NCBI RefSeq assembly: GCF_003072125.1 | Contig: NZ_QCYH01000003.1 | Location: 7,501 to 71,500 of the forward strand | DNA: 64,000 bases | Origin: Pelagivirga sediminicola | GTDB taxonomy: Bacteria; Pseudomonadota; Alphaproteobacteria; Rhodobacterales; Rhodobacteraceae | Direction of reading: 5' to 3' | Shown: one piece after another, positions 1-8,155 of the stretch | Numbering within the stretch: the first letter of the stretch is position 1 | How the letters are laid out: each line of letters starts with the position of its first letter | The notes under the pieces: generated by a model | The model's input: the letters and a program-made list of their open reading frames with translations, nothing else | Told to the model about the DNA's origin: nothing | The model's database searches: none | Program-made: the position numbers and the translations under genes

Positions 1-788
1 CTGAGCAGCTTTTCGATCAATCCGCCCTTGTCTGGCATCCCGCCCGGGCGCGACGACAGGAACCGGCGGATGCGCCGCCCGTAAAGGTGGATCGACGTCG
101 TCGCATCCGTCAGGCAGCTTTCGGCAGAGGCGAGACGTGCGGCCTTGACCATGTGGCGGCGATTCTTGAACCCGATCGGGTAGAGCACTTCGATCGGCAG
201 GGCGTATTTGTCCTCGCCCGTCTTGTGCAGATAATGCGTGACGGCATGCGGACCCCAAACGCCCCACTGCATCTCGCTGCAATGCACCGGGGTGCCCGCA
301 TCGGCCAGCTTTTGCAGCTTCGTCTTTTCGCCGTCCTCGAACCATTCGGGGATGCCGTATTCATCGCGGGTCATCTCCAGCAGACCGGCCAGGGCCGGGC
401 TGTCCTTTGGCAGACCCAGAACGCCGCCATTGATGTGCTTGTTGCTTTCCCAGCCATAATAATGGCCCGTCTCGGTCCGGAACGGCTTCACGCAATAGGC
501 GTCGGTGTCAGCCCAGATGGTGCGGTCGGACTGCGCCAGCAGATGATAGCGGAACACGTCCGAGAACAGCGCAAGGCTGCCGGTGCGCCCGTGCTGGATG
601 AACTCGTCGCGCTTGAGGATCGCATCGCCATGCACCACCGCCGCGCCGTCGGGCACGCGGGTGACGGGGCCGTAATGATACAGCGTGACCTCGTGGCCCG
701 CGTCCAGGAACGACTGAACGCAAAGCTGTTCGACATAGCTCAGCGGGCCTTCGACCCACAGCATGGCGATATGACGTAGTTTACTCAT
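1..788 (-). CDS. Glycosyltransferase with DXD motif, 3' end outside the window
   Basis: About 262 codons are visible from ATG at 788, and the frame is still open at base 1, so the C-terminus is missing. The protein begins MSKLRHIAMLWVEGPLSYVE. Around residues 75-100 it has SDVFRYHLL followed by WADTDAYC, the DXD-type nucleotide-sugar/metal site of capsular-polysaccharide and Gly_transf_sug-type transferases. No signal peptide or membrane segment is seen, so it is probably cytoplasmic. It lies 144 bases downstream of the sulfotransferase gene on the same strand, with only a weak G-rich ribosome site, so it may be the third gene of a surface-glycan operon. Donor and acceptor cannot be told. Confidence 0.8.
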   Translation of the reverse strand, partial: MSKLRHIAMLWVEGPLSYVEQLCVQSFLDAGHEVTLYHYGPVTRVPDGAAVVHGDAILKRDEFIQHGRTGSLALFSDVFRYHLLAQSDRTIWADTDAYCVKPFRTETGHYYGWESNKHINGGVLGLPKDSPALAGLLEMTRDEYGIPEWFEDGEKTKLQKLADAGTPVHCSEMQWGVWGPHAVTHYLHKTGEDKYALPIEVLYPIGFKNRRHMVKAARLASAESCLTDATTSIHLYGRRIRRFLSSRPGGMPDKGGLIEKLL

Positions 789-932
789 GGCTTGGAATTG
801 CCCCCGTTTGACCGTAATTTATGTGCGCCCGCGCACGCCTTGGCTGATCGCGAAGATATGCCAGCGCCGCCAGCCGCGTAATCTTGCGCAGTTCCCAAGC
901 GGCACCGGTGACTGTTCTTTCAAGCGCCGCCC

Positions 933-1847
933 TCATGGCCGCAGCAGCGTGACCCGCTCGCGCAGGGCGATCTCGGCCGTGTCCTTGTCGTATAGCCGGG
1001 CCAGATGCGCGCGCTCATCCGCGCTCCACGGGTCATAGCCGGGATAATCCGGGCCGCGCGGATAGGCGTCCTGGATCTCGACCCGCCGCGCCAGCGCCGC
1101 GTCGCCGCCGTTGCGCTCAATCTCGATCAGCAGCTCCTGAACGGCGCGGTGGCTGGCGGACGGGCGGCCGCGCTTGCGCTGCGGCGCTGCGAGCGACGCC
1201 ACGTCGATGCCCGGCCCGCACAGATTGCCGATGACGGTGTCCGACAGCGCGCCGAAATCCTCGTGCCGCCAGATCACCAATTGGGCGTCGGGAAAACACG
1301 CGAGCGCAAAGTCGATGAAGCCCGCCCAATTGGGCAGGTTCGACAGCACCGCCCGCTTCATCGTGGCCTCGGTGATCAGGTTGTCGCCGGTGGCCGAGCG
1401 CAGGAACTCTATAAAGGCCGAGGCAAAGAAATCGGCATAGTCGCGCACCGCCAGATGCAACTCTGTCACCGGATAGGGAATATGCTTGGCAAAAAGCGGC
1501 AGCAGCACATCGCTGCGCAGATACAATCCGCCATCGCGCACGCAATGGCCGCAATGGCCGGGCATGTTCTCGTCCGACAGCACGATCCGTTCGCCCGGCC
1601 CGGCCCCGATCTTGCCAAAGAAATCGCGCGACTTCTGCACCAGCTCGCTGTCGGTAACGCGGGGCTTGCGATACTGGTTCAGCTGGATCGGAACGGTGTA
1701 TTCCTTGCGCGTGTCGCGATGATGCACGTAATGCACGCCGCTTTTGCGCAGCTTGCCGGCATTGCGCTGCAGGATCGATTGTATGTGGCTGGTCGCCGTC
1801 TTGTGCACGCCGCCATGGATGACGACCTCGGGCGTCTGGGCTGGCAT
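933..1847 (-). CDS. Sulfotransferase-like protein (PAPS-type P-loop)
   Basis: 304 residues from ATG at 1847. The open frame extends further upstream, but that part is Arg/Cys-rich read-through of the preceding gene; this ATG lies 4 bases after that gene's stop, and homology-like sequence starts here (MPAQTPEVVIHGGVHKTATS). HGGVHKTATSHIQ near residue 12 matches the 5'-phosphosulfate loop of PAPS-dependent sulfotransferases (usual form GxxKTGTTxLQ). The later stretch GERIVLSDENM and a 3'-phosphate-site-like segment fit the family. It probably transfers sulfate to a polysaccharide or glycolipid. It is translationally close to the upstream hydrolase/GT2 fusion, which suggests a sulfated surface glycan. 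The acceptor is unknown. Confidence 0.75.
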   Translation of the reverse strand: MPAQTPEVVIHGGVHKTATSHIQSILQRNAGKLRKSGVHYVHHRDTRKEYTVPIQLNQYRKPRVTDSELVQKSRDFFGKIGAGPGERIVLSDENMPGHCGHCVRDGGLYLRSDVLLPLFAKHIPYPVTELHLAVRDYADFFASAFIEFLRSATGDNLITEATMKRAVLSNLPNWAGFIDFALACFPDAQLVIWRHEDFGALSDTVIGNLCGPGIDVASLAAPQRKRGRPSASHRAVQELLIEIERNGGDAALARRVEIQDAYPRGPDYPGYDPWSADERAHLARLYDKDTAEIALRERVTLLRP

Positions 1848-1851
1848 CGGA

Positions 1852-3918
1852 TCAGCTGTCCTGCATCTGCGGCGCCGCGTTGATCCCGGTGATCGCGTCG
1901 CGGAAGCCGTCCCATCCCTCGCGCCGGCGCAACTCTGCGATCTTGGCGCGGTGCCATGCGACAGCCGCCTCGTGCAGGCGCGCCAGTTCCGGGTCCGCCA
2001 GCATCGCGGCAAGTTCCCTGCGCAGCGCAGGCAGATGAACATGCAGCGCCCTGTCGGTCTCGCTGTTGAAGTTCATCTCGGTCCAATAGGTGATGCCCTG
2101 ATCGTCATCGGTGTGGTTGGTGCGCCCGCGATCACGCTTGACCAGAAAGCTGTCGACCGACCGGACGGCGTAATGATGCAGGCGCGCATAATCGTGGCTG
2201 AATCCGCGATACGCCTTCCAGCCCTGATCCAGATAGGCCTCCGGCATCGGTTTGCCGCCGCCATCCACCCAGGCGACATCGCCGCGATCCAGATGAAAGA
2301 GCGGCCGATGCACCCGCAGATGCGCAAAGCGGTCGTTGTTGCGCGCCAGCGTCTTCATTCCGAAGGCGCGATAGTTGGGATACTCATCTTCGCCCAGCGC
2401 GCGGTCGAACTGCTCGATCACGGGGGCCTCGCTGTATTCGACCTGCCCGCTGTTGCCGAAAAGCTTCCAGCAGACCGAAATGCCGTCCGCGTCGCCGACG
2501 GCGGCATACAGATCATCCAGCCGCCCCTTGCCGACGCGCACGTTGAGAAATTCGTCGCAATCCGCGCAGAGCAGCCAGTCCGCCTCTTGCGCGACCTTTT
2601 GCTTGGCGGAATCGCGCAGCGCCGTGCGCTGAGGGCTGATGCCCTCCTTCAGCGGGTTCTCGCGGTGATGCGCCAGCTTCAACTCTTCCAGCCGCTTGGC
2701 GATCAGGTCGGTGCCGTCGGCGCAATCGTTCGTATAGATCAGAAAATCGGTAAAGCCGATCACGCGGTTATAGGCGATCCATTCCAACATGAAGGGGCCT
2801 TCGTTCTTCATGGTGGTGACGATCACGCTTTTCAGGCCCAGCCCCTTGTCCGGCGCGCGTCCTCCGGCGCCTTCGGGCAGGCGGATCGCGGCCTTGGTGC
2901 CGTCCGTGGGCACGTTCGCGCGCTTGATCCGGGCGCGGTCCTCTTTCGCCGGGCGCGGCGCGGTCTCGGCGACAGGGGCGGGCACGGCAGGGGTTGAGGT
3001 GGCTGCACCCTCGGGCGCCTCAGTGGCTGCCTCCTGCGCGGCGCGGCGCGCCTTCTTGCGCAGGCGCCGGCGGAATGCCTTGTCGATGTTGTCGGCCAGC
3101 GCCTCGCGCCCGCTGTCGCGGAAATATCCCGACAGCGCGCCGCGATACCACGGCAGATACCGCCGCTCGCGATAGAGGCGATAGAACTCCGGCTCGGTCA
3201 GCTCGTCCATGATGCACTGCGCCATCACCGCCTTGAGCGCGCCGATCTTGCGCAGGAACACCGCCGTCTTGTGACGGGAAAACCAGCATTTGAAGATGCG
3301 GATATTGTCCCCGCCAAGGCGGTCCACATGTTTCCGGTCCAGCTCGAAATGCGGATCGTAAAAGATGTTCACCCGCCCCGCGCCCTGCGTCAGCGCCGCG
3401 CCATCGGCCAGCGGCAAGGTCCAGTCCTGGCGCCGCCCGTTTTCATAGCGCGTCTCCCACGGAACCAGATCGGGATCCAGCGTGGTTTGCGGGTTGATCG
3501 CAACCACATGCGCGCCCGGCACCAGTGACGAGAACGCCAGCGCGGCATAGCCGCCCATGGAGACCCCGGCAAAGACAACACGCTCGTATCCTTCAAAGAA
3601 CCCTTGCGCGACCAGTCCCTCAAAGCGGCGGATCAGATCGCCGTCGCGATACCAGTCACTGACATGCGCCATGACGCCCAGATGCGAATATCCGCCGTCC
3701 GAGGCGAACTTGTAGGCCCATGGCTCGCGCATGACGGACTGGTCGCCCACGTTCGACAGGTTGTCGAACGTCACCAGCAAGCGGTCGCTGGGCCGTTTGA
3801 CGAACATCAGCGAGTGTCGCAGGTTCTTTTCGAAAAATCCCTCGCCCTCGGCGCCGGGACGAAGATCGTCCAGCCACCTGGGTGTTTCCGGGCTGTCATC
3901 TGCTGCCTGCTGTGCCAT
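1852..3918 (-). CDS. Two-domain protein: alpha/beta-hydrolase-like N-terminus fused to GT2-type glycosyltransferase
   Basis: 688 residues. Residues about 30-270 resemble an alpha/beta hydrolase, with nucleophile elbow FAGVSMGGYAAL (Ser about 120). Residues 290-345 form an Ala/Pro/Glu-rich linker after a very basic stretch. From about residue 362 the sequence VIVTTMKNEGPFMLEWIAYN and then LLCADCDEFL (about 449-458) match the GT2_4/GT92-like glycosyltransferases that carry D-x-D-E-F. The C-terminus (about 600-688) is charged and probably helical. It is the first gene of the left-hand glycan operon, with a good promoter at 4000-4029. The hydrolase part could deacylate or load the glycan, but its full catalytic triad was not verified. 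Both halves are in one uninterrupted frame. Confidence 0.75.
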   Translation of the reverse strand: MAQQAADDSPETPRWLDDLRPGAEGEGFFEKNLRHSLMFVKRPSDRLLVTFDNLSNVGDQSVMREPWAYKFASDGGYSHLGVMAHVSDWYRDGDLIRRFEGLVAQGFFEGYERVVFAGVSMGGYAALAFSSLVPGAHVVAINPQTTLDPDLVPWETRYENGRRQDWTLPLADGAALTQGAGRVNIFYDPHFELDRKHVDRLGGDNIRIFKCWFSRHKTAVFLRKIGALKAVMAQCIMDELTEPEFYRLYRERRYLPWYRGALSGYFRDSGREALADNIDKAFRRRLRKKARRAAQEAATEAPEGAATSTPAVPAPVAETAPRPAKEDRARIKRANVPTDGTKAAIRLPEGAGGRAPDKGLGLKSVIVTTMKNEGPFMLEWIAYNRVIGFTDFLIYTNDCADGTDLIAKRLEELKLAHHRENPLKEGISPQRTALRDSAKQKVAQEADWLLCADCDEFLNVRVGKGRLDDLYAAVGDADGISVCWKLFGNSGQVEYSEAPVIEQFDRALGEDEYPNYRAFGMKTLARNNDRFAHLRVHRPLFHLDRGDVAWVDGGGKPMPEAYLDQGWKAYRGFSHDYARLHHYAVRSVDSFLVKRDRGRTNHTDDDQGITYWTEMNFNSETDRALHVHLPALRRELAAMLADPELARLHEAAVAWHRAKIAELRRREGWDGFRDAITGINAAPQMQDS

Positions 3919-3999
3919 TCGTCCAACTTTGCGCCGCGCCGTGTCATTGCCGCGACATGAGCGTTACGGCCTGCCCTGCCGCCCTGTCGCGTTTGCGTT

Positions 4000-4029
4000 A
4001 CTATACCGTTTAGCGGCAAATTGTGGCAA
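4000..4029 (-). promoter_or_regulatory. Predicted sigma-70 promoter of the glycan operon
   Basis: On the minus strand, TTGCCA (4029-4024) and TATAGT (4005-4000) are separated by exactly 18 bases, about 80 bases upstream of the fusion gene's ATG at 3918. It is the best -35/-10 pair noticed in the 3919-4188 divergent spacer. Prediction only. Confidence 0.5.
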
Positions 4030-4188
4030 CAGAACAATAGAAATGTGGTTGTTGTTTCGCAAACGCCACGACGCACGCGGCGGCGCCGGACCCGGCCCTT
4101 GCGCAAAGGGCGTTGCAACTGGGCGCGCATGGCCTACCCTTAGCGGCCAGATGCCGGATCATCCATGGAAATGAACAAAGAGGGCCAG

Positions 4189-5838
4189 ATGCTCGACACG
4201 ATCAAACGCGCAGTCATTCCCGTCACTGCACTGGCACTGTCCGTCCTGGCCATCGCGCTGGCGTGGATCAATCCCGCCTGGCTGTGGCTGCTGGTCGTGA
4301 CGCTGCCGATCGTGGCGCTCGGCCTTTATGACCGCCATCAAAAGACCTGGACGATCACGCGCAACTATCCCGTCGCCGGGCGCATCCGCTGGCTGTTTTA
4401 CAAGCTGCGGCCCTACCTGCACACCTATATCGTCGAGGATGATCTGACCGGCACGCCCTATTCCTTCGATGCGCGCAACCTTGTCCATGCCCGTGCCCGC
4501 GGCTGGACCGACACGGTCCCCTTCGGGACCGAGCGGGACACCAACGCAAACAATTACCACTGGCTCATGCACTCCATCGCGCCCGAGGATCATCCCGAAA
4601 GCAATCCGCGCGTGCATGTCGGCAATTCCCAGACGGCGCAGCCCTACTCGGCCTCGGTGCTTAACGTCTCGGCGATGAGCTTTGGCTCGCTGTCGGCCAA
4701 TGCCATCCAGGCGCTGAACATCGGCGCCAAACGCGGCAATTATTACCACGACACCGGCGAGGGCGGCGTCAGCGATCACCACACAAAGCATGGCGGCGAT
4801 CTGGTGTGGGAGCTTGGCTCGGGCTATTTCGGCGCGCGCACCAAGGACGGCAGTTTCGACCCCGCGATGTTCCGGGACACCGCCCAGCGCGATCAGGTCA
4901 AGATGACCGAGATCAAGCTGAGCCAAGGCGCGAAACCCGGCCATGGCGGCATGCTGCCCGGCGCCAAGGTCACGGCCGAGATCGCGCGCGTGCGCGGTAT
5001 CGAGCAGGGCAAGGATTGCCTGTCGCCGCGCGGGCACAGGGCGTTCTCGACCCCGATAGAGATGCTGGAATTCGCCGGGCAGATGCGCGAGCTGTCAGGC
5101 GGCAAGCCGGTCGGGCTGAAGCTGTGCATCGGCCAACCATACGAGGTGTTCGCCATCATGAAGGCGATCCTTCAGACCGGCATCCGCCCCGAATTCATCG
5201 TCGTCGACGGCGGCGAGGGCGGCACCGGCGCCGCCCCGGTCGAGCTGTCCGACTGGGTCGGAATGCCCCTGACCGAGGGGCTGATCCTGATGCGCAACGC
5301 GCTGGTCGGCTGCGGTCTGAAAGATGACATCAAGCTGGCCGGCAGCGGCAAGATCTATTCCGGCATGGGTCTTGCGCACAACATCGCCCTGGGGGCCGAT
5401 TGGTGCAACGCGGCGCGGTCCTTCATGATGTCGGTCGGCTGCATCCAGTCGCAGCGCTGCCATCTGGACACCTGCCCCACCGGCGTCGCCACGCAGAACG
5501 CCGCACGCCAGCGCGGCCTGATCCCGGAGGTGCAGGGCATCCGCTCGGCCCGGTTCCAGCAAAAGACGGTGGATGCGCTGATCGACATGGTCGCCGCCGC
5601 CGGGCTGAAACATCCCTGCGAGCTGCAGCCGCACCACCTGATGCACCGCGTCGGGCCGGAGGCCGCGCTGCCGATGGACCTGATCCATTCCTTCCTGCCC
5701 GAGAAAATCCTGAACGAGGCGCCCGAAGATACGCTGTATTCCGACTGGTGGGCCGCCGCGCAACCCGGCAGCTTCGATCCGGCCACCGATCTGGTGCGCC
5801 GCCGCGCCAAGAAGAACCAGAACGTCGCGCTGTCCTGA
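4189..5838 (+). CDS. FMN-binding glutamate-synthase-like protein with N-terminal membrane anchor
   Basis: 549 residues from ATG 4189, chosen because AAGAGGG lies 5 bases upstream; in-frame ATGs at 4165 and 4171 lack such a site. Residues about 5-40 form one or two hydrophobic segments. The rest matches the GltB FMN/synthase domain (Glu_synthase, PF01645): SAMSFGSLSANAI, the acidic DGGEGGTGAAP flavin/phosphate region, and VGCIQSQRCHLDTCPTG, whose three cysteines fit the [3Fe-4S] cluster of glutamate synthase. There is no glutaminase or GXGXG domain, so it is a stand-alone synthase-type oxidoreductase, not a complete GOGAT; the true GltB and GltD are at 45-51 kb. Physiological substrate unknown. 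It converges on the MATE gene with 19 bases between them. Confidence 0.85.
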   Translation: MLDTIKRAVIPVTALALSVLAIALAWINPAWLWLLVVTLPIVALGLYDRHQKTWTITRNYPVAGRIRWLFYKLRPYLHTYIVEDDLTGTPYSFDARNLVHARARGWTDTVPFGTERDTNANNYHWLMHSIAPEDHPESNPRVHVGNSQTAQPYSASVLNVSAMSFGSLSANAIQALNIGAKRGNYYHDTGEGGVSDHHTKHGGDLVWELGSGYFGARTKDGSFDPAMFRDTAQRDQVKMTEIKLSQGAKPGHGGMLPGAKVTAEIARVRGIEQGKDCLSPRGHRAFSTPIEMLEFAGQMRELSGGKPVGLKLCIGQPYEVFAIMKAILQTGIRPEFIVVDGGEGGTGAAPVELSDWVGMPLTEGLILMRNALVGCGLKDDIKLAGSGKIYSGMGLAHNIALGADWCNAARSFMMSVGCIQSQRCHLDTCPTGVATQNAARQRGLIPEVQGIRSARFQQKTVDALIDMVAAAGLKHPCELQPHHLMHRVGPEAALPMDLIHSFLPEKILNEAPEDTLYSDWWAAAQPGSFDPATDLVRRRAKKNQNVALS

Positions 5839-5857
5839 CCGCGCCCGACCGCGCCTG

Positions 5858-7414
5858 TCAGGGCTGGCCCGCCGCCGCCGCGCCGCTGGCCGCGCGCCGC
5901 ATCTCGCCCGGCTCTGCGGCCGCGCGGTAACATCCCGCCTCCGCCTCGACACCGGCGCCGGGCGTGCATGATCCCGTGGCCTCGCGGTAGACACCGCCCT
6001 GCGCCGCCTCGCCCACGGGCGTCATCGCAACCTTGCGCCAGCCGCCCCGCAGATAGAGCGCGCCCGCCATCAGCGCCGTCGCCACCATGCCCGCCGGAAA
6101 GGACAGCCACAGCGCATCGGCCTCCAGCACCGGATAGAACCCGAACGCAAAGCCCAGCCGCACGGGATACATCGCCACGACCATCACCAGCAGCGGCGCG
6201 ATCACATAGCCATTGGCGCGCATCGTACCGAACAGCACCTGTGCCACGCCGAAAAACAGATAGCCCCACGTCGCCATCAGCTGAATGTGGCGCCCGATGG
6301 GCAACGCCTCGCTGTCGCGGCCCACGAAAAGGCTCAGCGCCGCGCGATCAAAGATCGTCAGGACCGCAATCAGCGTCCCGGTCAGACCAAGGTTGAAAAT
6401 CAGCCCCCATTTCGTGACCGCGCTGACCCGGTTCCACTGACCCGCGCCGATATTCTGCGCGGCCATGGCGCTGACCGCGGCGCTCAGCGCCATCGCGGGC
6501 ATCTGCACATAGGTCCACAGCTGCTGCGTCACCCCATAGGCGGCGGCGGTCGCCACGCCCTCGCGGTTGATCAGCGACAGCATGGTGATTGCCGCCGATG
6601 AGATCACGATCATCTGAAGCCCGATGGGCAGCCCCTTGGCCAGCATCAGGCGCAGCACCGCAGGATCCGGCAGGATCAGCCGCAGGTCCGGCCCGCGCAG
6701 CGCCAGCGGCGAGCCGCGCAGATAGATCGTCGCGACCAGCCCGATCAGCGCGGCGGTATTGCCGATCACCGTCGACAGGGCCGATCCGGCGATGCCCAGC
6801 TCCGGAAACGGGCCCAGCCCCAGGATCAGCAGCGGGTTCATCACGATGTCCAGCCCCACCGACACGCACATGAAATAAAGCGGCGTCATCGAATCGCCCG
6901 TGCCGCGCAGCGCCATCATCAACAGCGTGAATGTCAGCCCCGTCGGCATCGCCACGAAGATGATGCGCAGATAGGTAAGCGCCAGCGGCGCCGCGTCCCC
7001 CGGCGTTCCCAGCAGATCCAGCAACGGCGGCGCATAGACATAGCCCAGCACCGCAATCGCCGCGCTGAGCGGTATGATCGCGCCCAGCGCCGTGCCCACG
7101 GCGCGGCGCGCATCCTGCGGCGCGCGGCGGCCCATGGCCTGCCCGATCAGGATGGTCGCCGCCATGCCAAAGCCAAAGACGAAGGACACCAGCAGGAACA
7201 TCACGAGGTTGCCGTTGGTCGTGGCCGCCAGCGCCTCCTCGCCCAGAAACCGGCCGACCCAGACCGCGTTGATCGACCCGTTCAGCGATTGCAGCACGGA
7301 CGACGCCAGCGTCGGCAGCGCGAACAGGATCATCGTCGGCGCGATCGCGCCGCCCGTCAGGTCCAGCCTGCCGGCCTTGGCGCCCACGCGCGCCACATTA
7401 GTTGAATCGCTCAT
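5858..7414 (-). CDS. MATE-family multidrug/metabolite efflux protein
   Basis: 518 residues from ATG 7414 (MSDSTNVARVG), with GAGG upstream; an earlier in-frame start at 7462 would add 16 unlikely residues. The hydrophobic pattern has about twelve membrane helices in two similar halves, typical of MATE antiporters (LPTLASSVLQSLNGSINAVW early, GLPIGLQMIVISSAAITMLS at the second half). These export organic cations or metabolites using H+ or Na+. The last 45 or so residues (after GGWRKVAMTPVG) are an odd Ala/Gly/Glu-rich tail with two Cys. It is 90 bases downstream of the hydantoin racemase on the same strand and may be the last gene of that operon, perhaps removing a product or unused isomer; its membership is inferred from position only. 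Confidence 0.88.
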   Translation of the reverse strand: MSDSTNVARVGAKAGRLDLTGGAIAPTMILFALPTLASSVLQSLNGSINAVWVGRFLGEEALAATTNGNLVMFLLVSFVFGFGMAATILIGQAMGRRAPQDARRAVGTALGAIIPLSAAIAVLGYVYAPPLLDLLGTPGDAAPLALTYLRIIFVAMPTGLTFTLLMMALRGTGDSMTPLYFMCVSVGLDIVMNPLLILGLGPFPELGIAGSALSTVIGNTAALIGLVATIYLRGSPLALRGPDLRLILPDPAVLRLMLAKGLPIGLQMIVISSAAITMLSLINREGVATAAAYGVTQQLWTYVQMPAMALSAAVSAMAAQNIGAGQWNRVSAVTKWGLIFNLGLTGTLIAVLTIFDRAALSLFVGRDSEALPIGRHIQLMATWGYLFFGVAQVLFGTMRANGYVIAPLLVMVVAMYPVRLGFAFGFYPVLEADALWLSFPAGMVATALMAGALYLRGGWRKVAMTPVGEAAQGGVYREATGSCTPGAGVEAEAGCYRAAAEPGEMRRAASGAAAAGQP

Positions 7415-7504
7415 CGGGCTTGCCTCGTTGGCCGGGGGTTTCGGAACTGGGCACAAGGCCAAGGCTCTTGACTTAGGACCAGCGCCCGACGCGGCAAGCC
7501 AGCC

Positions 7505-8155
7505 TTAGCGCAGCACGGCCCCCAGCGCCATCGCGCCCGCCGCCTGCACCGGGTCTATCACCGCCATGCCCAGCCGCGCCTCCAGCGCCGCGCGCCGCGG
7601 CGCGAACCCGGCGCAGCCCAGTACCAGCGCGCCCGCGCCCCGCCCCTTCAGACGCTCGCCCAGTTGCACGGTCTGCTCGAAAACCGCATCCGACGTGCCC
7701 ACCTCGGCCGCTGATGCATTGTCCAGCGGCAGCTCGCCGACCATACGCTCCAGCACGCCCATCTGCCGCAGGCGCAGCCGGTGCCGCGCAACCGATCGCG
7801 GCCCCAGGGCGATGATGCCGAACAGATCGGCGCGTCCCAGCGCCGACAGAACGCCCGCCTCCTGCAGGCCCAACACCGGCTGCGGCACCGCCTCGCGCGC
7901 GGCCTCCAGCCCCGGATCGGAAAAGCACGCGATCACGAAAGCACTGCAATCGGGGCGGCTGCGCGCCACATCGGCCACATGCACCGCGGCGCGCGCCGCG
8001 TCCCCGGCGCTGGCGATTGTCGCTGGGCCACGCGCGACCGACACCGCCTCGAACGCAGGGCCGGCGCGCAGTGCAAGAGGCGCGAGCGCGGCCATGATGC
8101 CATCCATCACCGCCTGCGACGAATTTGGGTTGATGAACAGGATCGGCCCGATCAT
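7505..8155 (-). CDS. Hydantoin racemase (Asp/Glu/hydantoin racemase family)
   Basis: 216 residues. The protein starts MIGPILFINPNSSQAVMDGI, the characteristic opening of the family. The two catalytic cysteines are in IACFSDPGL (Cys77) and LGCAGF (Cys181), nearly the spacing known for rhizobial hydantoin racemases. The enzyme interconverts D- and L-5-substituted hydantoins so that a stereoselective hydantoinase can use both. Its start overlaps the hydantoinase stop by four bases (ATGA, 8152-8155), so the two are translationally coupled. An aspartate or allantoin racemase is the alternative, but the neighbours favour hydantoin. Confidence 0.9.
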   Translation of the reverse strand: MIGPILFINPNSSQAVMDGIMAALAPLALRAGPAFEAVSVARGPATIASAGDAARAAVHVADVARSRPDCSAFVIACFSDPGLEAAREAVPQPVLGLQEAGVLSALGRADLFGIIALGPRSVARHRLRLRQMGVLERMVGELPLDNASAAEVGTSDAVFEQTVQLGERLKGRGAGALVLGCAGFAPRRAALEARLGMAVIDPVQAAGAMALGAVLR

